Shown in pieces: positions 8,601 to 16,500 of a stretch of DNA of 64,000 bases (within the stretch, counting starts at the first letter, position 1; every line of letters starts with the position of its first letter). A program made the position numbers and the translations under genes. Where the stretch lies: contig NZ_FQUQ01000005.1 of assembly GCF_900129215.1 (NCBI RefSeq), positions 558,001-622,000 of the forward strand, read 5' to 3'. The notes beneath the pieces were generated by a model, which made no database searches, was not told the origin of the DNA, and saw only the letters and a list, made by a program, of their open reading frames with translations. This DNA is from Pedobacter caeni. GTDB taxonomy: Bacteria > Bacteroidota > Bacteroidia > Sphingobacteriales > Sphingobacteriaceae.

Positions 8601-10004
8601 ATACAGGGAAGGGTAATTCGCCAGCGCATTGGAGTAGGAAATGCTGAACAGAGTAGGACGAGGTATGAATGGGATAGCCTGAATAAACTGAAGCTGATTG
8701 AAAATGAAATTTCTGGCGCGCAGTCGTTATTTAAATATGATCTTTTTGATAACCTGATCAGCGCTTCCTATAAAACAAAAGGACAGTCGATCGAGGAAAC
8801 GATATACCGGGTTCCGGATAAGATCGGGAATCTATACAAAACACCGAGGAAATCAGACCGTGTTTATGGAAAAGGAGGAAGGCTGCTGGAAGATGATAAA
8901 TATCATTTCCATTATGATGCAGAAGGAAATCTGATCTTTAAGGAATTTAAACAGAATGTAAACCTTCATGCGGTTAACAGAATAGAACAGGCAAAAGCTT
9001 ATGGGTTAACCCTAAAGGCAAGTCAGACCGGCTGGGTGTACAAATGGGCAGGGAATGGAATGTTAGAGAAAATCAGCAGTCCTTCAGGAAACGTGGTTTC
9101 TTTTGCTTACGATGCTTTAGGAAGGCGCATTGCGAAGACTTGTAAAGGTCGTACGCGCCGTTGGGTATGGGATGGCAATGTGCCATTACATGAATGGGAA
9201 TATGAAGGAGATTTCCCTCCGGGAAGTTCTGTAGATGGTTCTGGTGAGTTGAGAGAAGAGAAAGAGTTGGTGGAAAACCCGGTTACCTGGGTTTATGAAG
9301 AAGGTAGTTTTGTGCCGACTGCCCGTTTGGAAGGAGATCAGAAATACAGTATTTTAGCTGACCATCTGGGCACTCCTACAAGAGCTTATGATGAGAAAGG
9401 TTCTTTGGTTTGGGAAAGAGAGTTGGATTGTTATGGTGCGTTAAGGAAAGAGACAGGGATTAAGGGGTTGGTGCCACAGCTATATCAGGGGCATTATATT
9501 GATGAAGAGACAGGGTTGGCTTATAATAGGTTTAGGTATTATGATGCTGACTCTGGTGCCTATTTGAGTCAAGACCCCATTTCAATTGTAGGAGGATTGA
9601 ATGTGTATGCTTATGTGCATGACCCAAATGCTTGGGTAGATATTTTTGGCTTATCTTCAGCATATGAGGTAGATACTTATGATAACTTAAAAGCGAAGGA
9701 TGTAGTTGGAGACAAATTAGGTAATCATCACGTACCACAAAAGGCAATGGCAAAAACACAAGTTGTAGGTTATCCTCAAACTGCAATGGCGGGAGATGCT
9801 CCAGCTATAAGGTTGCCAGATGCTGAACACGCGACTATAACAAAAATACAATCACAAAATAAAGTCTCACGCTCTCAAATGACGGCTTCCCAATTGCTGC
9901 AGGATGACATTGATATGTTGCGCACACACACTAAAGCACCTGAAACATCAATTGAAAAGCTAAAGGATATGAATCAACAGAAGTACGGTATAAATTGTCA
10001 TTAA
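5697..10004 (+). CDS. PAAR-Rhs polymorphic toxin (T6SS effector)
   Basis: This is a 1435-residue delivery-plus-toxin protein. Residues about 60-130 are hydrophobic and proline-rich, residues about 125-205 resemble a PAAR tip domain, and a basic linker (GKGVQKLVNKVKKKNPKLGK) follows. The DUF6531 segment (FGEPVDAATGRVYANN) starts near 275. From about 330 to 1290 there are many YD/Rhs repeats of the form YDxxGR that build the cocoon encapsulating the toxin. The Rhs core ends with NRFRYYDADSGAYLSQDP and DIFGLSS, after which the C-terminal 114 residues (from 1322) are the exchangeable toxin. Secretion is expected with the VgrG just upstream, loaded onto its tip through PAAR. Confidence 0.93.
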   Translation: MAVASKGFGDLFAEKKSELDNFQKKLASIIPAFPGMPSAKFFDLGIGIDAHPTLFPPSPLLPVPHIGMVFDIMGMIMAAIATALPVPPAPPEPEGDEPPPPAPVTLASVATAIVNSMKPSVQVHGRWISNAGTSIQHLPGVILHALPSVSPMASSEMFMGSSTVLADSSPFSSQFHPALSCNLVGMPAPVRMTKPKAKVSLMLPTSLLSILTSGGKPVLVGGPPTIDLFQLMFKLGLKGLGKLWKKGGKGVQKLVNKVKKKNPKLGKIMQKAKCRLFGEPVDAATGRVYANNMDFDLAGPIPLVWERTYYSNAEVEGSLGYNWHHSYHIGIYDMEDGFFTLRMGDGRETALPKLDIGDTFFARTEQLRWSNTEEGYCLQDSSGLYYYFNSPKNREGFRMVSRIVDNLDHQIRFSYDNRGDLSRIIDSGERTIQVDTNQKGYVTRVYTHHNGEEVNLVSYGYDELGNMNQTSDALGNTKHFLYNGHLLIQLTGPTGMSFYWEYEGSGDDARCIHTWGDGGILEYWTRYEPGKTTATDSLGHSTTYLYDEDHLIYQVIDAKGGVTHQHYNDVQELELVVDPEGNSTKMSYNEDGLLVKYTNGNGENTNYTYSPNGLLEQVRSPEGAQVEWGYDEKDRLVSKKNVDGTVLTYHYSDQELTGIVDQEGNEYSFLYDLSHNLTQLRLPNDAVQRWMYDDLGRLIEEIDSKGYWRKYTYDAADHLISLAEANGNVHSFSYDGMGNMIRAFDGKREVDFSYGALGTLLSRRQEDRKVSFHYDTELQLKGITNEGDEAYRFALDPLGDVVGEWGFDGLQKRYERDAVGRVRKVLRPAERWTTYQYDSVGSVVKEDHSDGTGAAYGYTKDGLLKEALNDQSHIFLKRDRAGRIVEQQQGQHQITRSYDEQGNCEHIGSSLGASIALQHDKMGYLTGVEALGSTEDKNAWSASWKRDKEGLELQQVMSGGVSQFTERDIQGRVIRQRIGVGNAEQSRTRYEWDSLNKLKLIENEISGAQSLFKYDLFDNLISASYKTKGQSIEETIYRVPDKIGNLYKTPRKSDRVYGKGGRLLEDDKYHFHYDAEGNLIFKEFKQNVNLHAVNRIEQAKAYGLTLKASQTGWVYKWAGNGMLEKISSPSGNVVSFAYDALGRRIAKTCKGRTRRWVWDGNVPLHEWEYEGDFPPGSSVDGSGELREEKELVENPVTWVYEEGSFVPTARLEGDQKYSILADHLGTPTRAYDEKGSLVWERELDCYGALRKETGIKGLVPQLYQGHYIDEETGLAYNRFRYYDADSGAYLSQDPISIVGGLNVYAYVHDPNAWVDIFGLSSAYEVDTYDNLKAKDVVGDKLGNHHVPQKAMAKTQVVGYPQTAMAGDAPAIRLPDAEHATITKIQSQNKVSRSQMTASQLLQDDIDMLRTHTKAPETSIEKLKDMNQQKYGINCH
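9660..10001 (+). other. Rhs C-terminal toxin domain, putative nuclease
   Basis: This is the variable tip of the Rhs protein (residues 1322-1435), separated from the core by the usual DIFGLSS boundary. DNA becomes visibly A+T-richer here. Recognisable features are a GNHHVPQKAMA motif at about 1342 and a second conserved-looking stretch RLPDAEHATITK at about 1372, with a helical C-terminus. A His pair followed by a further Glu-His would suit a metal-dependent HNH/endonuclease-VII-like site, but I cannot assign the family. Activity as a nuclease is an inference; identity as the toxin domain is well supported by position. Confidence 0.65.
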
Positions 10005-10015
10005 AAAGAAATAGA

Positions 10016-10372
10016 ATGGAAAATAACTTAATTGAAATATTTGGGAAAATTGTAGAAACAAGTAGGGATACAGGATTAGATATTGTTTCGAATTATAAAA
10101 ATAATATTGAAATCCCAAAAACTCCTGATGAAGAACAAAGTGCATTGATGGAATTGGTAAAGACATTAGATAGTGAACAATTTCAGCAATTACAAAAAGG
10201 AATAAAATACTGTATAGAACTGTCACTTTTCAAATTGATAAGCACTGTTGAAAGCGGAGTAAGTAAATACTCCTTTGATTTGTCAATTCATGATGATGTT
10301 GACAAAGTTCAATTAGTTGGGGAAAATATTGATAATGAACTTTCTCTTGAATATTGGAATTGGGTAAGTTAA
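10016..10372 (+). CDS. Probable cognate immunity protein of the Rhs toxin
   Basis: The gene begins 11 nt after the Rhs stop. The ATG at 10016 gives 118 aa; an upstream TTG would overlap the Rhs gene. The product is a small, acidic, mostly helical cytoplasmic protein ending in LSLEYWNWVS, with no signal peptide. I do not recognise its family. Being the first gene after the toxin tip, it is the most likely cognate inhibitor; this is a positional inference. Base composition matches the A+T-rich toxin tip, consistent with the two having moved together. Confidence 0.7.
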   Translation: MENNLIEIFGKIVETSRDTGLDIVSNYKNNIEIPKTPDEEQSALMELVKTLDSEQFQQLQKGIKYCIELSLFKLISTVESGVSKYSFDLSIHDDVDKVQLVGENIDNELSLEYWNWVS

Positions 10373-10383
10373 ACTTAAATGTT

Positions 10384-10497
10384 ATGATTGGTACAGCTTG
10401 GGAAGATTTAAACATGAATTTTAATGTATGGTTTAATCAAGCTTCAGTAGCTGATATTAAAAATAATATGAAAGATGTGACTTCCATGATGCTCTAA
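10384..10497 (+). other. Short reading frame, possible toxin or immunity remnant
   Basis: An ATG-initiated 37-codon frame (starting MIGTAWEDLNMNFNVWF) follows the presumed immunity gene by 11 nt. It is rich in Asn/Met and matches nothing I know. It could be a remnant of a displaced Rhs tip or chance. Low confidence. Confidence 0.25.
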
Positions 10498-10550
10498 TGA
10501 AAATTAGTCATCATTAAAAAATAAAAATATGTATTTAAGCGGTTGAAAGA

Positions 10551-10919
10551 ATGAAGAAAGTCCACATATGGCTTGGACAGGTTCAAAAAGAAGAGGAAGA
10601 CTACTTTGAGTACTTTAATCAGGAAGATGGCAGTAGTGAGTTTTCAAAAGATATCGGAACCGAAGAGGAATATGATGAAGATTTTATAGGAATGTTGCCA
10701 CTTTTTGAACAAGAATTACCGATACTCCAAATATTGGAAGATGAAGTGCCAATCGATGAAGAAGATATACCGAAAGCATTGCAAAGATGCAATGAACTAA
10801 GTATGGAGTTTGCTAATGCGGTATTCTATCTTTCTGATTCATCTGTTGTAATATCAGAGCCATATAAAAATTCTTACAATGGATTAATTTACATTGGTCT
10901 CTACAATAGTTCTTTGTAG
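10551..10919 (+). CDS. Imm22-type immunity protein
   Basis: The 122-residue protein fits the immunity protein 22 family: it opens with VHIWLG, continues with an acidic EEEDYFEYFNQ segment, and has the EEEYDEDFIGMLP motif near residues 38-52. The rest is acidic and helical. Imm22 proteins neutralise polymorphic toxins delivered by T6SS or related systems. No matching toxin is adjacent, so this is probably an orphan immunity gene retained against relatives' toxins. A weak hairpin with a T-run overlaps its stop. Confidence 0.7.
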   Translation: MKKVHIWLGQVQKEEEDYFEYFNQEDGSSEFSKDIGTEEEYDEDFIGMLPLFEQELPILQILEDEVPIDEEDIPKALQRCNELSMEFANAVFYLSDSSVVISEPYKNSYNGLIYIGLYNSSL

Positions 10920-10930
10920 ACTGTTTTTTT
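10900..10930 (+). terminator. Weak intrinsic terminator after the Imm22 gene
   Basis: TCTACAA (10900-10906) pairs with TTGTAGA (10914-10920), followed by CTG and seven T residues. The stem overlaps the last codons of the Imm22 gene. The stem is only 7 bp and A+T-rich. Confidence 0.4.
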
Positions 10931-11120
10931 ATTGGTACCGCTGCAAATTTTCTCATCCAATGCAGGTTTTGGCTTCTGTTAAATGAGCGACATGTAATAA
11001 CTAGGCTTTGTAAATAAAGAAACTTAGAACCTTGTATTAAAACTGTTGGAGAAGAACCATTTAGCATTATCAGTGATTATTTACATATATTCTGAACAGA
11101 ATGTAAAAAACATCATTAAT

Positions 11121-11633
11121 ATGCAGATAGAATTGTTTATAACCAAGAAGTCTCTAAGGAATTATTTAGATGAATTTGTAAAAAAAATAATTTGATTTTT
11201 ATAAAACGATTGAAAGGGAATCAATTTCAATATTATTCACAACTTACCGATGAATTGATAAACGTAACGGATTTTTTAATTGGGTTGGGTAAACAGGATA
11301 TAATAGAATCTCCGAATGAGAATATAGAGCCATTAGATTCAATGGGGCTAGTTGACGTCTATTACGAAACTCTTCCTGATTCATCTAAAATTGTCAATTC
11401 TTTGATTACTTGGAAAACAACTTATAAGGATGCCAATGCTATAGGCAGTCTTTTAAAAAAAAGTAATTGTTAACGACTTCCATAAAGGATTGAAAGTTGT
11501 TAATGAAGAATACCACGCTTATGACCAGTATCTGGAGAAGTTTTATTGGTCAGAAGACATACTTGCTTTTAAAGATAGGTTATATAAATCTGGAGGAGTT
11601 ATTCAAGTTGTACCTTTAGTAAAAGAGAAGTAG
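11121..11633 (+). pseudogene. Immunity-type gene broken by two compensating frameshifts
   Basis: One continuous protein of about 170 residues can be read only if the frame changes twice. ATG at 11121 opens MQIELFITKKSLRNYLDEF; the frame is lost in an A-run at 11180-11187 that needs one more A. It continues as LIFIKRLKGNQFQYY to an A-run at 11455-11462 that has one A too many, then resumes in the first frame to a TAG at 11631 (DQYLEKFYWSEDILAFKD). The frame after the first run is confirmed by a partial copy at 13357-13394 reading EFVKKNNLIF. The family is unknown; location suggests an immunity gene. Whether the indels are real or homopolymer sequencing errors cannot be told from the sequence. 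Confidence 0.6.
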
Positions 11634-11647
11634 TTGACGTTTTAAAT

Positions 11648-12247
11648 ATGGAAAAGACAAGACAGTTGCAATTTTTTATGACGATTGAGGATGAGGAGTT
11701 TTTTTGCGAAACTTTAAGAGACAAATTACCTAACGTTTATTTTTTTGATACCTGTCCTTCATTAGAGTCAAATATCGAAAAACGTTTATTTTCATCTGTT
11801 GTAGAATCAAAAAGTCCTTTTTTTTCTATTGTTAATTTTGATTTGATAGATAAAGCAACCTTAGAAAAAAGTTACGAAAAGCATGGTGAGTTCTACCATT
11901 TTGAGCAAATTGGTAGAGCTCAAATTCAGTTTTTGCGATCTAAACCTGATCCTTTCAATCCTCAGAATTTATTAGACGGTAGAGTTGCGGATTCTTATGA
12001 TTCAGAGAATGAAGAAGAAAAGAAATGGAAGAGTATTGTTTATAGTCATTTAAAAAAAGTCAGCAATAAAGTGTTTTGGTATTATACTAATCTTGAAGGC
12101 AAACCTGAAATCAAAGTAAAAGCAGAAAACGGGCTAGTGGCATTACCTGATGCTATTCAGAAATACGATGGAAAAACGGGGTTTATGGCGGCAAATGGCT
12201 CTGCGAGATTTGTTGGAGAAGGTGTTTCCGTTGAAAGTCTGAGTTGA
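11648..12247 (+). CDS. Hypothetical protein, 199 aa, in immunity island
   Basis: I do not recognise this protein. It is soluble, without signal or membrane segments, with alternating strands and helices (LQFFMTIEDEEFFCETL at the start) and a Lys/Glu-rich middle around residue 120. It starts 14 nt after the broken upstream gene and is followed 11 nt later by the next gene, so the three may be co-transcribed. The A+T-rich composition matches the rest of the array. An immunity or toxin-neutralising role is inferred from context alone. Confidence 0.6.
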   Translation: MEKTRQLQFFMTIEDEEFFCETLRDKLPNVYFFDTCPSLESNIEKRLFSSVVESKSPFFSIVNFDLIDKATLEKSYEKHGEFYHFEQIGRAQIQFLRSKPDPFNPQNLLDGRVADSYDSENEEEKKWKSIVYSHLKKVSNKVFWYYTNLEGKPEIKVKAENGLVALPDAIQKYDGKTGFMAANGSARFVGEGVSVESLS

Positions 12248-12258
12248 GGTGAACTAGA

Positions 12259-13302
12259 ATGGTTAATATAGACACATTAGTAACAATAAAACCACATCAA
12301 GCTAAATTGAATCTAATAACATATTGTTACTGGGGAGAAGGTTTTAATGATCTTGTCATTGAAATCAATAACGAAAAATTTCCCGTACAGTATACTGAAG
12401 AAAATGATGTAAAAAGGAATCAGTTGTTCGTCTATATTGATATCGCTGTAAATGAAGAATATTTGCCAATTTCATTTGGAAAGGAGATTTCAAGGAAGAT
12501 TATAGATCTGGATAAAAAAATCACTGACTTAAAAATCGTCCATCCAAAGGTGAATACTTTTAAAAGTATTTTTAAAGATGAGGCGGTCGTGGTAAACCGG
12601 GTTGAAATAATCAGATTTGCTGAAAAAGCTAGGTATGGTATTGAGAATAGAACTGATGAAGAGCCTTATCTCTCAACGCATATTTTTATTAGAACTGATA
12701 ATCCATCGAAGAATATTCTAATATATCCAACATACACGTCATTTAGATTTTATGATGAAATGGGATTTTTTATATTACAGAAGGATAGCCTTAAAGAATA
12801 TGTGAAAAAGAACAAATTGGCTGATAATTTATTGCTTGAACTTGAAAATGGAGATAAAGCAGATGATTTGCCAATAAAAGGCATTTTATCTATTTTTTGG
12901 GGTTTTCGACCATGGTATTATAAGATTATTGTCACCGAAAAGCTGGACTATCAATTGCCAGTGGGAAAGAAAGTCTATGAGACAGGGCAATTCAGATTTA
13001 GTGAAATTAGCTCGATCTATGACATTATTCCTGGTGGAATATTTGAAAGCCTAAATAATAGTTTGGATCATTCTATAAGCCAATTTAAAAATGGAGAACA
13101 TCAAGGATATTTAACTACTTTTTATGTAGCTGGCGGAAGATCTGGATTACGGGAGTTTGAAGGACTTCATGTTTACATTCATATTGAGCTGTTAAAAAAA
13201 GTTGATGAAGTAATTGAATATAACCAAATAGATCCATTGGATGAATTCAACAATCTGTTTGAGGACGATTTAATTGGGGATGGGGTGAGTACCAAAATTT
13301 AA
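12259..13302 (+). CDS. Hypothetical protein, 347 aa, in immunity island
   Basis: This is an unrecognised cytoplasmic protein, longer than typical immunity proteins. Beta-rich segments dominate the N-terminal 150 residues (LNLITYCYWGEGFNDLVIEI), followed by a mixed region with ILSIFWGFRPWYYKIIV around residue 212, and an acidic C-terminus. There are no membrane helices or obvious catalytic motifs. It lies 11 nt after the preceding gene in the same orientation, suggesting translational coupling or one transcript. Directly after its stop is a chimeric gene scar. It may be an immunity protein against a larger toxin, or an unrelated hitch-hiker. Confidence 0.6.
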   Translation: MVNIDTLVTIKPHQAKLNLITYCYWGEGFNDLVIEINNEKFPVQYTEENDVKRNQLFVYIDIAVNEEYLPISFGKEISRKIIDLDKKITDLKIVHPKVNTFKSIFKDEAVVVNRVEIIRFAEKARYGIENRTDEEPYLSTHIFIRTDNPSKNILIYPTYTSFRFYDEMGFFILQKDSLKEYVKKNKLADNLLLELENGDKADDLPIKGILSIFWGFRPWYYKIIVTEKLDYQLPVGKKVYETGQFRFSEISSIYDIIPGGIFESLNNSLDHSISQFKNGEHQGYLTTFYVAGGRSGLREFEGLHVYIHIELLKKVDEVIEYNQIDPLDEFNNLFEDDLIGDGVSTKI

Positions 13303-13307
13303 TCCCG

Positions 13308-13394
13308 CATCTGGAGAAGTTCTATTGGTCAGAAGATATGCTTGCTTTTAAAGATATTTTAAATGAATTTGTAAAAAAGAACAATTTAATTTTT
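13308..13394 (+). pseudogene. Chimeric scar of a second copy of the 11121-11633 gene
   Basis: Bases 13309-13356 match 11530-11577 at 45 of 48 positions and encode the C-terminal LEKFYWSED(M/I)LAFKD segment. They are followed immediately by a match to the N-terminal EFVKKNNLIF segment of the same gene (11170-11200). Thus a C-terminal piece of one copy is joined to an N-terminal piece of another, as expected when recombination deletes the interval between tandem copies. The open frame runs on into unrelated sequence to a stop at 13503 with no start codon. Confidence 0.65.
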
Positions 13395-13458
13395 GTTTGG
13401 AGTCAAATTTGGTGTAAAACCAAGAATAAAAAGATTAATGCTAATATTAAAATAAGAA

Positions 13459-13911
13459 ATGGATTTTGTAATAAGTACTGCAATTGGAGGGCAAGTATTA
13501 AGTGATGTTGAGTCCAATAAATGGTTAAAGGATATCCAAATAGGTATATCTAAAATTTTGAAAGAAAATTTTAAGGGAATTGAGATTGCTGGTCTTCAGA
13601 AGATAAAAATCAACCTATATATAAGCGGGGACATTTCCGAATATTGTGATAAAATAGGGATAAGTAAGAGCAAATATCTGAAAGCTAAAAATGAGATATC
13701 AACTGAGTTTTGTATAACACGGGATTTTTGGAATAAGGGTTCAGTGAATCAAGCAGATTTACAGTTTGTTGAGTTTTTGAAACAATCTTTATTGGACTTA
13801 AGTGATTTCGTGGAAAATAAACTGAACTCAGTTAAAATATCCTTTCAAAAGGATGTCTTTATTACTACTGTTTTGCGGTCTTTTGAATTATATAATTTAG
13901 GGGATTCTTAA
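13459..13911 (+). CDS. Hypothetical protein, 150 aa, in immunity island
   Basis: I do not recognise this small cytoplasmic protein. It begins MDFVISTAIGGQVLSD and has a helix, a beta strand IKINLYISGD, then long helices to the end (QADLQFVEFLKQSLLDL). No signal or catalytic motif is visible. It follows the chimeric gene scar and is followed by a strong bidirectional terminator, so it is the last gene of the first array segment. Size, composition and position fit an orphan immunity protein. Confidence 0.55.
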   Translation: MDFVISTAIGGQVLSDVESNKWLKDIQIGISKILKENFKGIEIAGLQKIKINLYISGDISEYCDKIGISKSKYLKAKNEISTEFCITRDFWNKGSVNQADLQFVEFLKQSLLDLSDFVENKLNSVKISFQKDVFITTVLRSFELYNLGDS

Positions 13912-13951
13912 AATAAGATAGCATCCGCTAATACTGAGATGGAACTTATTA

Positions 13952-13986
13952 AACAAACTGCTGATAGATAATATCAGCAGTTTGTT
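13952..13986. terminator. Bidirectional terminator between convergent genes
   Basis: A perfect 15-bp stem (13952-13966 with 13972-13986, loop GATAA) lies between the convergent genes ending at 13911 and 14043, with T-rich flanks. A second 10-bp inverted repeat (14015-14024 with 14028-14037, loop AAT) follows. Confidence 0.75.
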
Positions 13987-14042
13987 TTGTTCTCTTTATA
14001 GTCGAAACATATGTTTCTATCTGCAATGCAGATAGAACGAAA

Positions 14043-14855
14043 TTACAGTATACGTGGATACAAAATTTTTGTAGCCTGTACGTCTCCTGTAGTAAAGCCA
14101 TTCCATGATAGTACAACAGAATTCATAACGGAATTAGGATCTACAAGAGGGGGAGTGGTTTGCCATGGATATGTTCCTTGAATAAATATGCCAACATTCT
14201 GATCAGTATGGTTAAATCCGATTGTATGACCAAGTTCATGCGTGATTGCAAAAAGTTTTTCGCTGCTGATCAGACCGTTGTACTTGCTGTTAATCTCAAT
14301 ACTTACACCTGGTCTGCCATTTGATGTTGGAAGATAAGCGCGTGCAATCCAATCTGCATTTTCGTAGCCCATAAATACCCGGGTGTCTGATGCAGAGGCA
14401 GAACCTGATATAGACATTCCGAGTTCAATATTCAAACCATTACCATCCATATTGTTCCAGTTCGAAATTGCACCCTGAACAGCAGTTTTCCAGTCAAGCG
14501 GTACATTTGGTTCGATATACAACCTGATATTCTTGTGATAAGGGTTTTTGACAATGTAATTGTGTCTCCAATGCTCTGTCTGTGGAGAGCCAGGAGCAGT
14601 TTCATTTTTTATTCTTGTGGCAACTTCCTCGGCACTGATTACAATGTCTTTGTCAAGAATAAATTTCCCGTCCTTAAAAACTACATCTTCAGCTTTGAAG
14701 CCTTGTTTAACAAAGTAAGCTATTGAAGATGCAATTTCATCTTGTGCATTTGGTATTGTAGTGGCTTCCTCTTTTTTACAGGAAGAGACAATGGAGGAGA
14801 GTAGTAAGATGCAGGAGAGCAGGCTTACTTTCTTGAGATAATGTTTAGTGTTCAT
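14043..14855 (-). CDS. Zinc metallopeptidase lipoprotein, M57/HEIGH type (copy A)
   Basis: This is a secreted lipoprotein protease of 270 residues. The signal peptide ends at lipobox ..IVSSC with Cys26 followed by KKEE, typical for Bacteroidota surface or periplasmic lipoproteins. A propeptide-like region (about 35-90) precedes the catalytic domain. The extended zinc motif HELGHTIGFNH is at 206-216, with three His ligands and the catalytic Glu, and a downstream Met (DPNSVMNS) can serve as Met-turn. This fits the M57 dual-action HEIGH metallopeptidases. It is a close paralogue of the gene at 20110-20895, and the upstream regions are also similar, so the pair arose by duplication. Substrate unknown. 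Confidence 0.85.
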   Translation of the reverse strand: MNTKHYLKKVSLLSCILLLSSIVSSCKKEEATTIPNAQDEIASSIAYFVKQGFKAEDVVFKDGKFILDKDIVISAEEVATRIKNETAPGSPQTEHWRHNYIVKNPYHKNIRLYIEPNVPLDWKTAVQGAISNWNNMDGNGLNIELGMSISGSASASDTRVFMGYENADWIARAYLPTSNGRPGVSIEINSKYNGLISSEKLFAITHELGHTIGFNHTDQNVGIFIQGTYPWQTTPPLVDPNSVMNSVVLSWNGFTTGDVQATKILYPRIL

Positions 14856-15140
14856 GGGATGATTTAATTTTAAGTGTGATATATTTGGTTAATTATAGTT
14901 ATATTAAAATTAAGTTAATTTATTGCATTTGTCAAGTGCTGATTTATAGGGTAACAACATTGTGATGTGGTATTTAGATCGGATTGTGTTTGTGAATTTC
15001 TCTTTTTTTACGATAGAATAAAATATGCTGTTTTACTTGCTTAATTTCGTTTCTTGCATAGCAAGTGTTTTTTTGTAATTTGGTAAATAGAATAACATGA
15101 TAAACTAAATGATCACGTGTCAATGTCATTGAAATAAAAG

Positions 15141-15689
15141 ATGAAAGAACAATTTGCTTTATGTATCCCATTCGATAATAACCTGAAAGGTAGGATGGGT
15201 GGTAATCCTCCAATCTTAATTGAAGAATTAATACCTGATAACTATAGGTTTTATGCAACTATTACTCATCCTGAAAAGGATAATATGATGCTTTCTATAC
15301 TTATTCATGAAGATTTTGACACCCTCCTGGAAAATAACATTTATCCATTGATAGAAGTCAAAGTTAAAGAACACGAATATTCTGAGGCAGGAAACAATAC
15401 TGATAAGCGAATTTTATCATTAGGACTGAGTTCTATAAGTAATTATGGCAACAAACAGGAAAGTGAGTTTTTATTTATAAAAGTTGGTGGCGAACCTCGC
15501 TTGATTCAGCTCAAAAAATATTATTATGAAGAACTGGAAAAGGACAACTATTCGTTTTTTTTGCAAATAGAGGAAGAAGGTTATAGAGACACATTGGACA
15601 TCGATTATGTATTTTCCTATGGCGCTTTGTATTTGTATAAACATAATTCAACGGGAGAAGTGATTGCTGGTTTTTGGCAATATTCATAA
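15141..15689 (+). CDS. Possible YwqG/DUF1963-like protein, immunity candidate
   Basis: The 182-residue cytoplasmic protein has no signal. Its C-terminal half has the order seen in YwqG/DUF1963 proteins: KVGGEPRLIQ, then FFLQIEEEG, then an FSYGALYLY strand. The N-terminal half is beta-rich. YwqG-like proteins are among the superfamilies used as immunity proteins in bacterial toxin systems. The gene stands alone, divergent from metallopeptidase copy A across 285 nt in which I see no other gene. Family assignment is tentative. Confidence 0.5.
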   Translation: MKEQFALCIPFDNNLKGRMGGNPPILIEELIPDNYRFYATITHPEKDNMMLSILIHEDFDTLLENNIYPLIEVKVKEHEYSEAGNNTDKRILSLGLSSISNYGNKQESEFLFIKVGGEPRLIQLKKYYYEELEKDNYSFFLQIEEEGYRDTLDIDYVFSYGALYLYKHNSTGEVIAGFWQYS

Positions 15690-15858
15690 ACATTTATGAA
15701 AGATTTTTTGTCTTTGACATGGCCCTTTGATTGGAGTTACTGAAAATGGTGCTTTTGATGCATTTTTAGATGAAGTGTAATATAGATTGATCCTCGAATA
15801 TGAAATTATTAACAATAGAAGAGGGGATTAAGCAATTACGTTAATTTTTGATATCAAC

Positions 15859-16500
15859 ATGGAGGATTTATTTTGTTTATGGCCCAAACCACAAAAAGGA
15901 GTTCCAGTCTTTCTGGAGGGAATATTGGCTGAGAAATTTGATGCCAAAGACCCGATGGCTGGTGGTGTCTATGAATGGGCAAGGACGAGAGGAAAAAAAT
16001 ATGTAGATTATCCGGAACACCTTTGGCTTATATGTAAGGAAAGACTTCTTTTATTTGATTATTATCCATTTGATGGAGGTTTCCTGGTTTCCGACAGTTT
16101 TTTATCAATAATTGAAAAGTATATTTTGCCGGGTACAGTTCAATATGTTCCTTTAAAAGTTTGCTCAGCTAAGGGGAAGAAAATAACGGATAAAGAATAT
16201 TTCTACCTGCGGTTTGTTGAAAGAGATGACTTGATCAATTATGAGGAATCTGAGTTTACTGTTCAGAGGTCTGCAAATAATGATTTAGTGATGAAAGCAG
16301 GTTTTGGGATTGAGAAGTTTGAGAAGATTGTTCTTAAAAATGTCACAAATGAAGTTTTCATCCCACTGGATAACACATTTGCCCGGTACGTTTTTTGTAC
16401 AGAGCAGGTAAAAGCCGAATTGCTGAACAGAAAGATGTACGGGTTTGATATTATCTATTATTATGAATTGCCACTTTTATATAATGAGAGGTTCAGGTGA
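15859..16500 (+). CDS. Immunity-type protein, possible Imm11/Imm43 (DUF1629) fold, 213 aa
   Basis: This soluble protein has an N-terminal beta region, a helix FLVSDSFLSIIEKYILPG around residues 74-91, the strand VQYVPLKV, and YFYLRFVERDDLINYEESEF near 115-135. The gene at 16635 has the same layout (helix, strand, Y(F/Y)xLRF, acidic segment). The order 'protein read-out strand, YYLR, DxxDYexSxF' resembles the DUF1629/Imm11-Imm43 group, but I assign this from memory of the pattern only. The 169 bases upstream hold no clear gene apart from a 14-codon stub. Confidence 0.5.
   Translation: MEDLFCLWPKPQKGVPVFLEGILAEKFDAKDPMAGGVYEWARTRGKKYVDYPEHLWLICKERLLLFDYYPFDGGFLVSDSFLSIIEKYILPGTVQYVPLKVCSAKGKKITDKEYFYLRFVERDDLINYEESEFTVQRSANNDLVMKAGFGIEKFEKIVLKNVTNEVFIPLDNTFARYVFCTEQVKAELLNRKMYGFDIIYYYELPLLYNERFR

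Noticed and set aside
7000..9300. Repeated YD-type blocks in the Rhs gene as possible DNA repeats
   Set aside because: They are protein-level Rhs repeats with diverged nucleotide sequence, not tandem DNA repeats or a CRISPR array.
2517..10004. Prophage tail module
   Set aside because: The VgrG/PAAR-Rhs combination without capsid, tail-tube, lysis or integrase genes fits T6SS effector delivery better.
13952..14037. Two adjacent inverted repeats as possible attachment sites
   Set aside because: They lie exactly between convergent stop codons and no integrase or direct-repeat partner was seen, so termination is the simpler reading.
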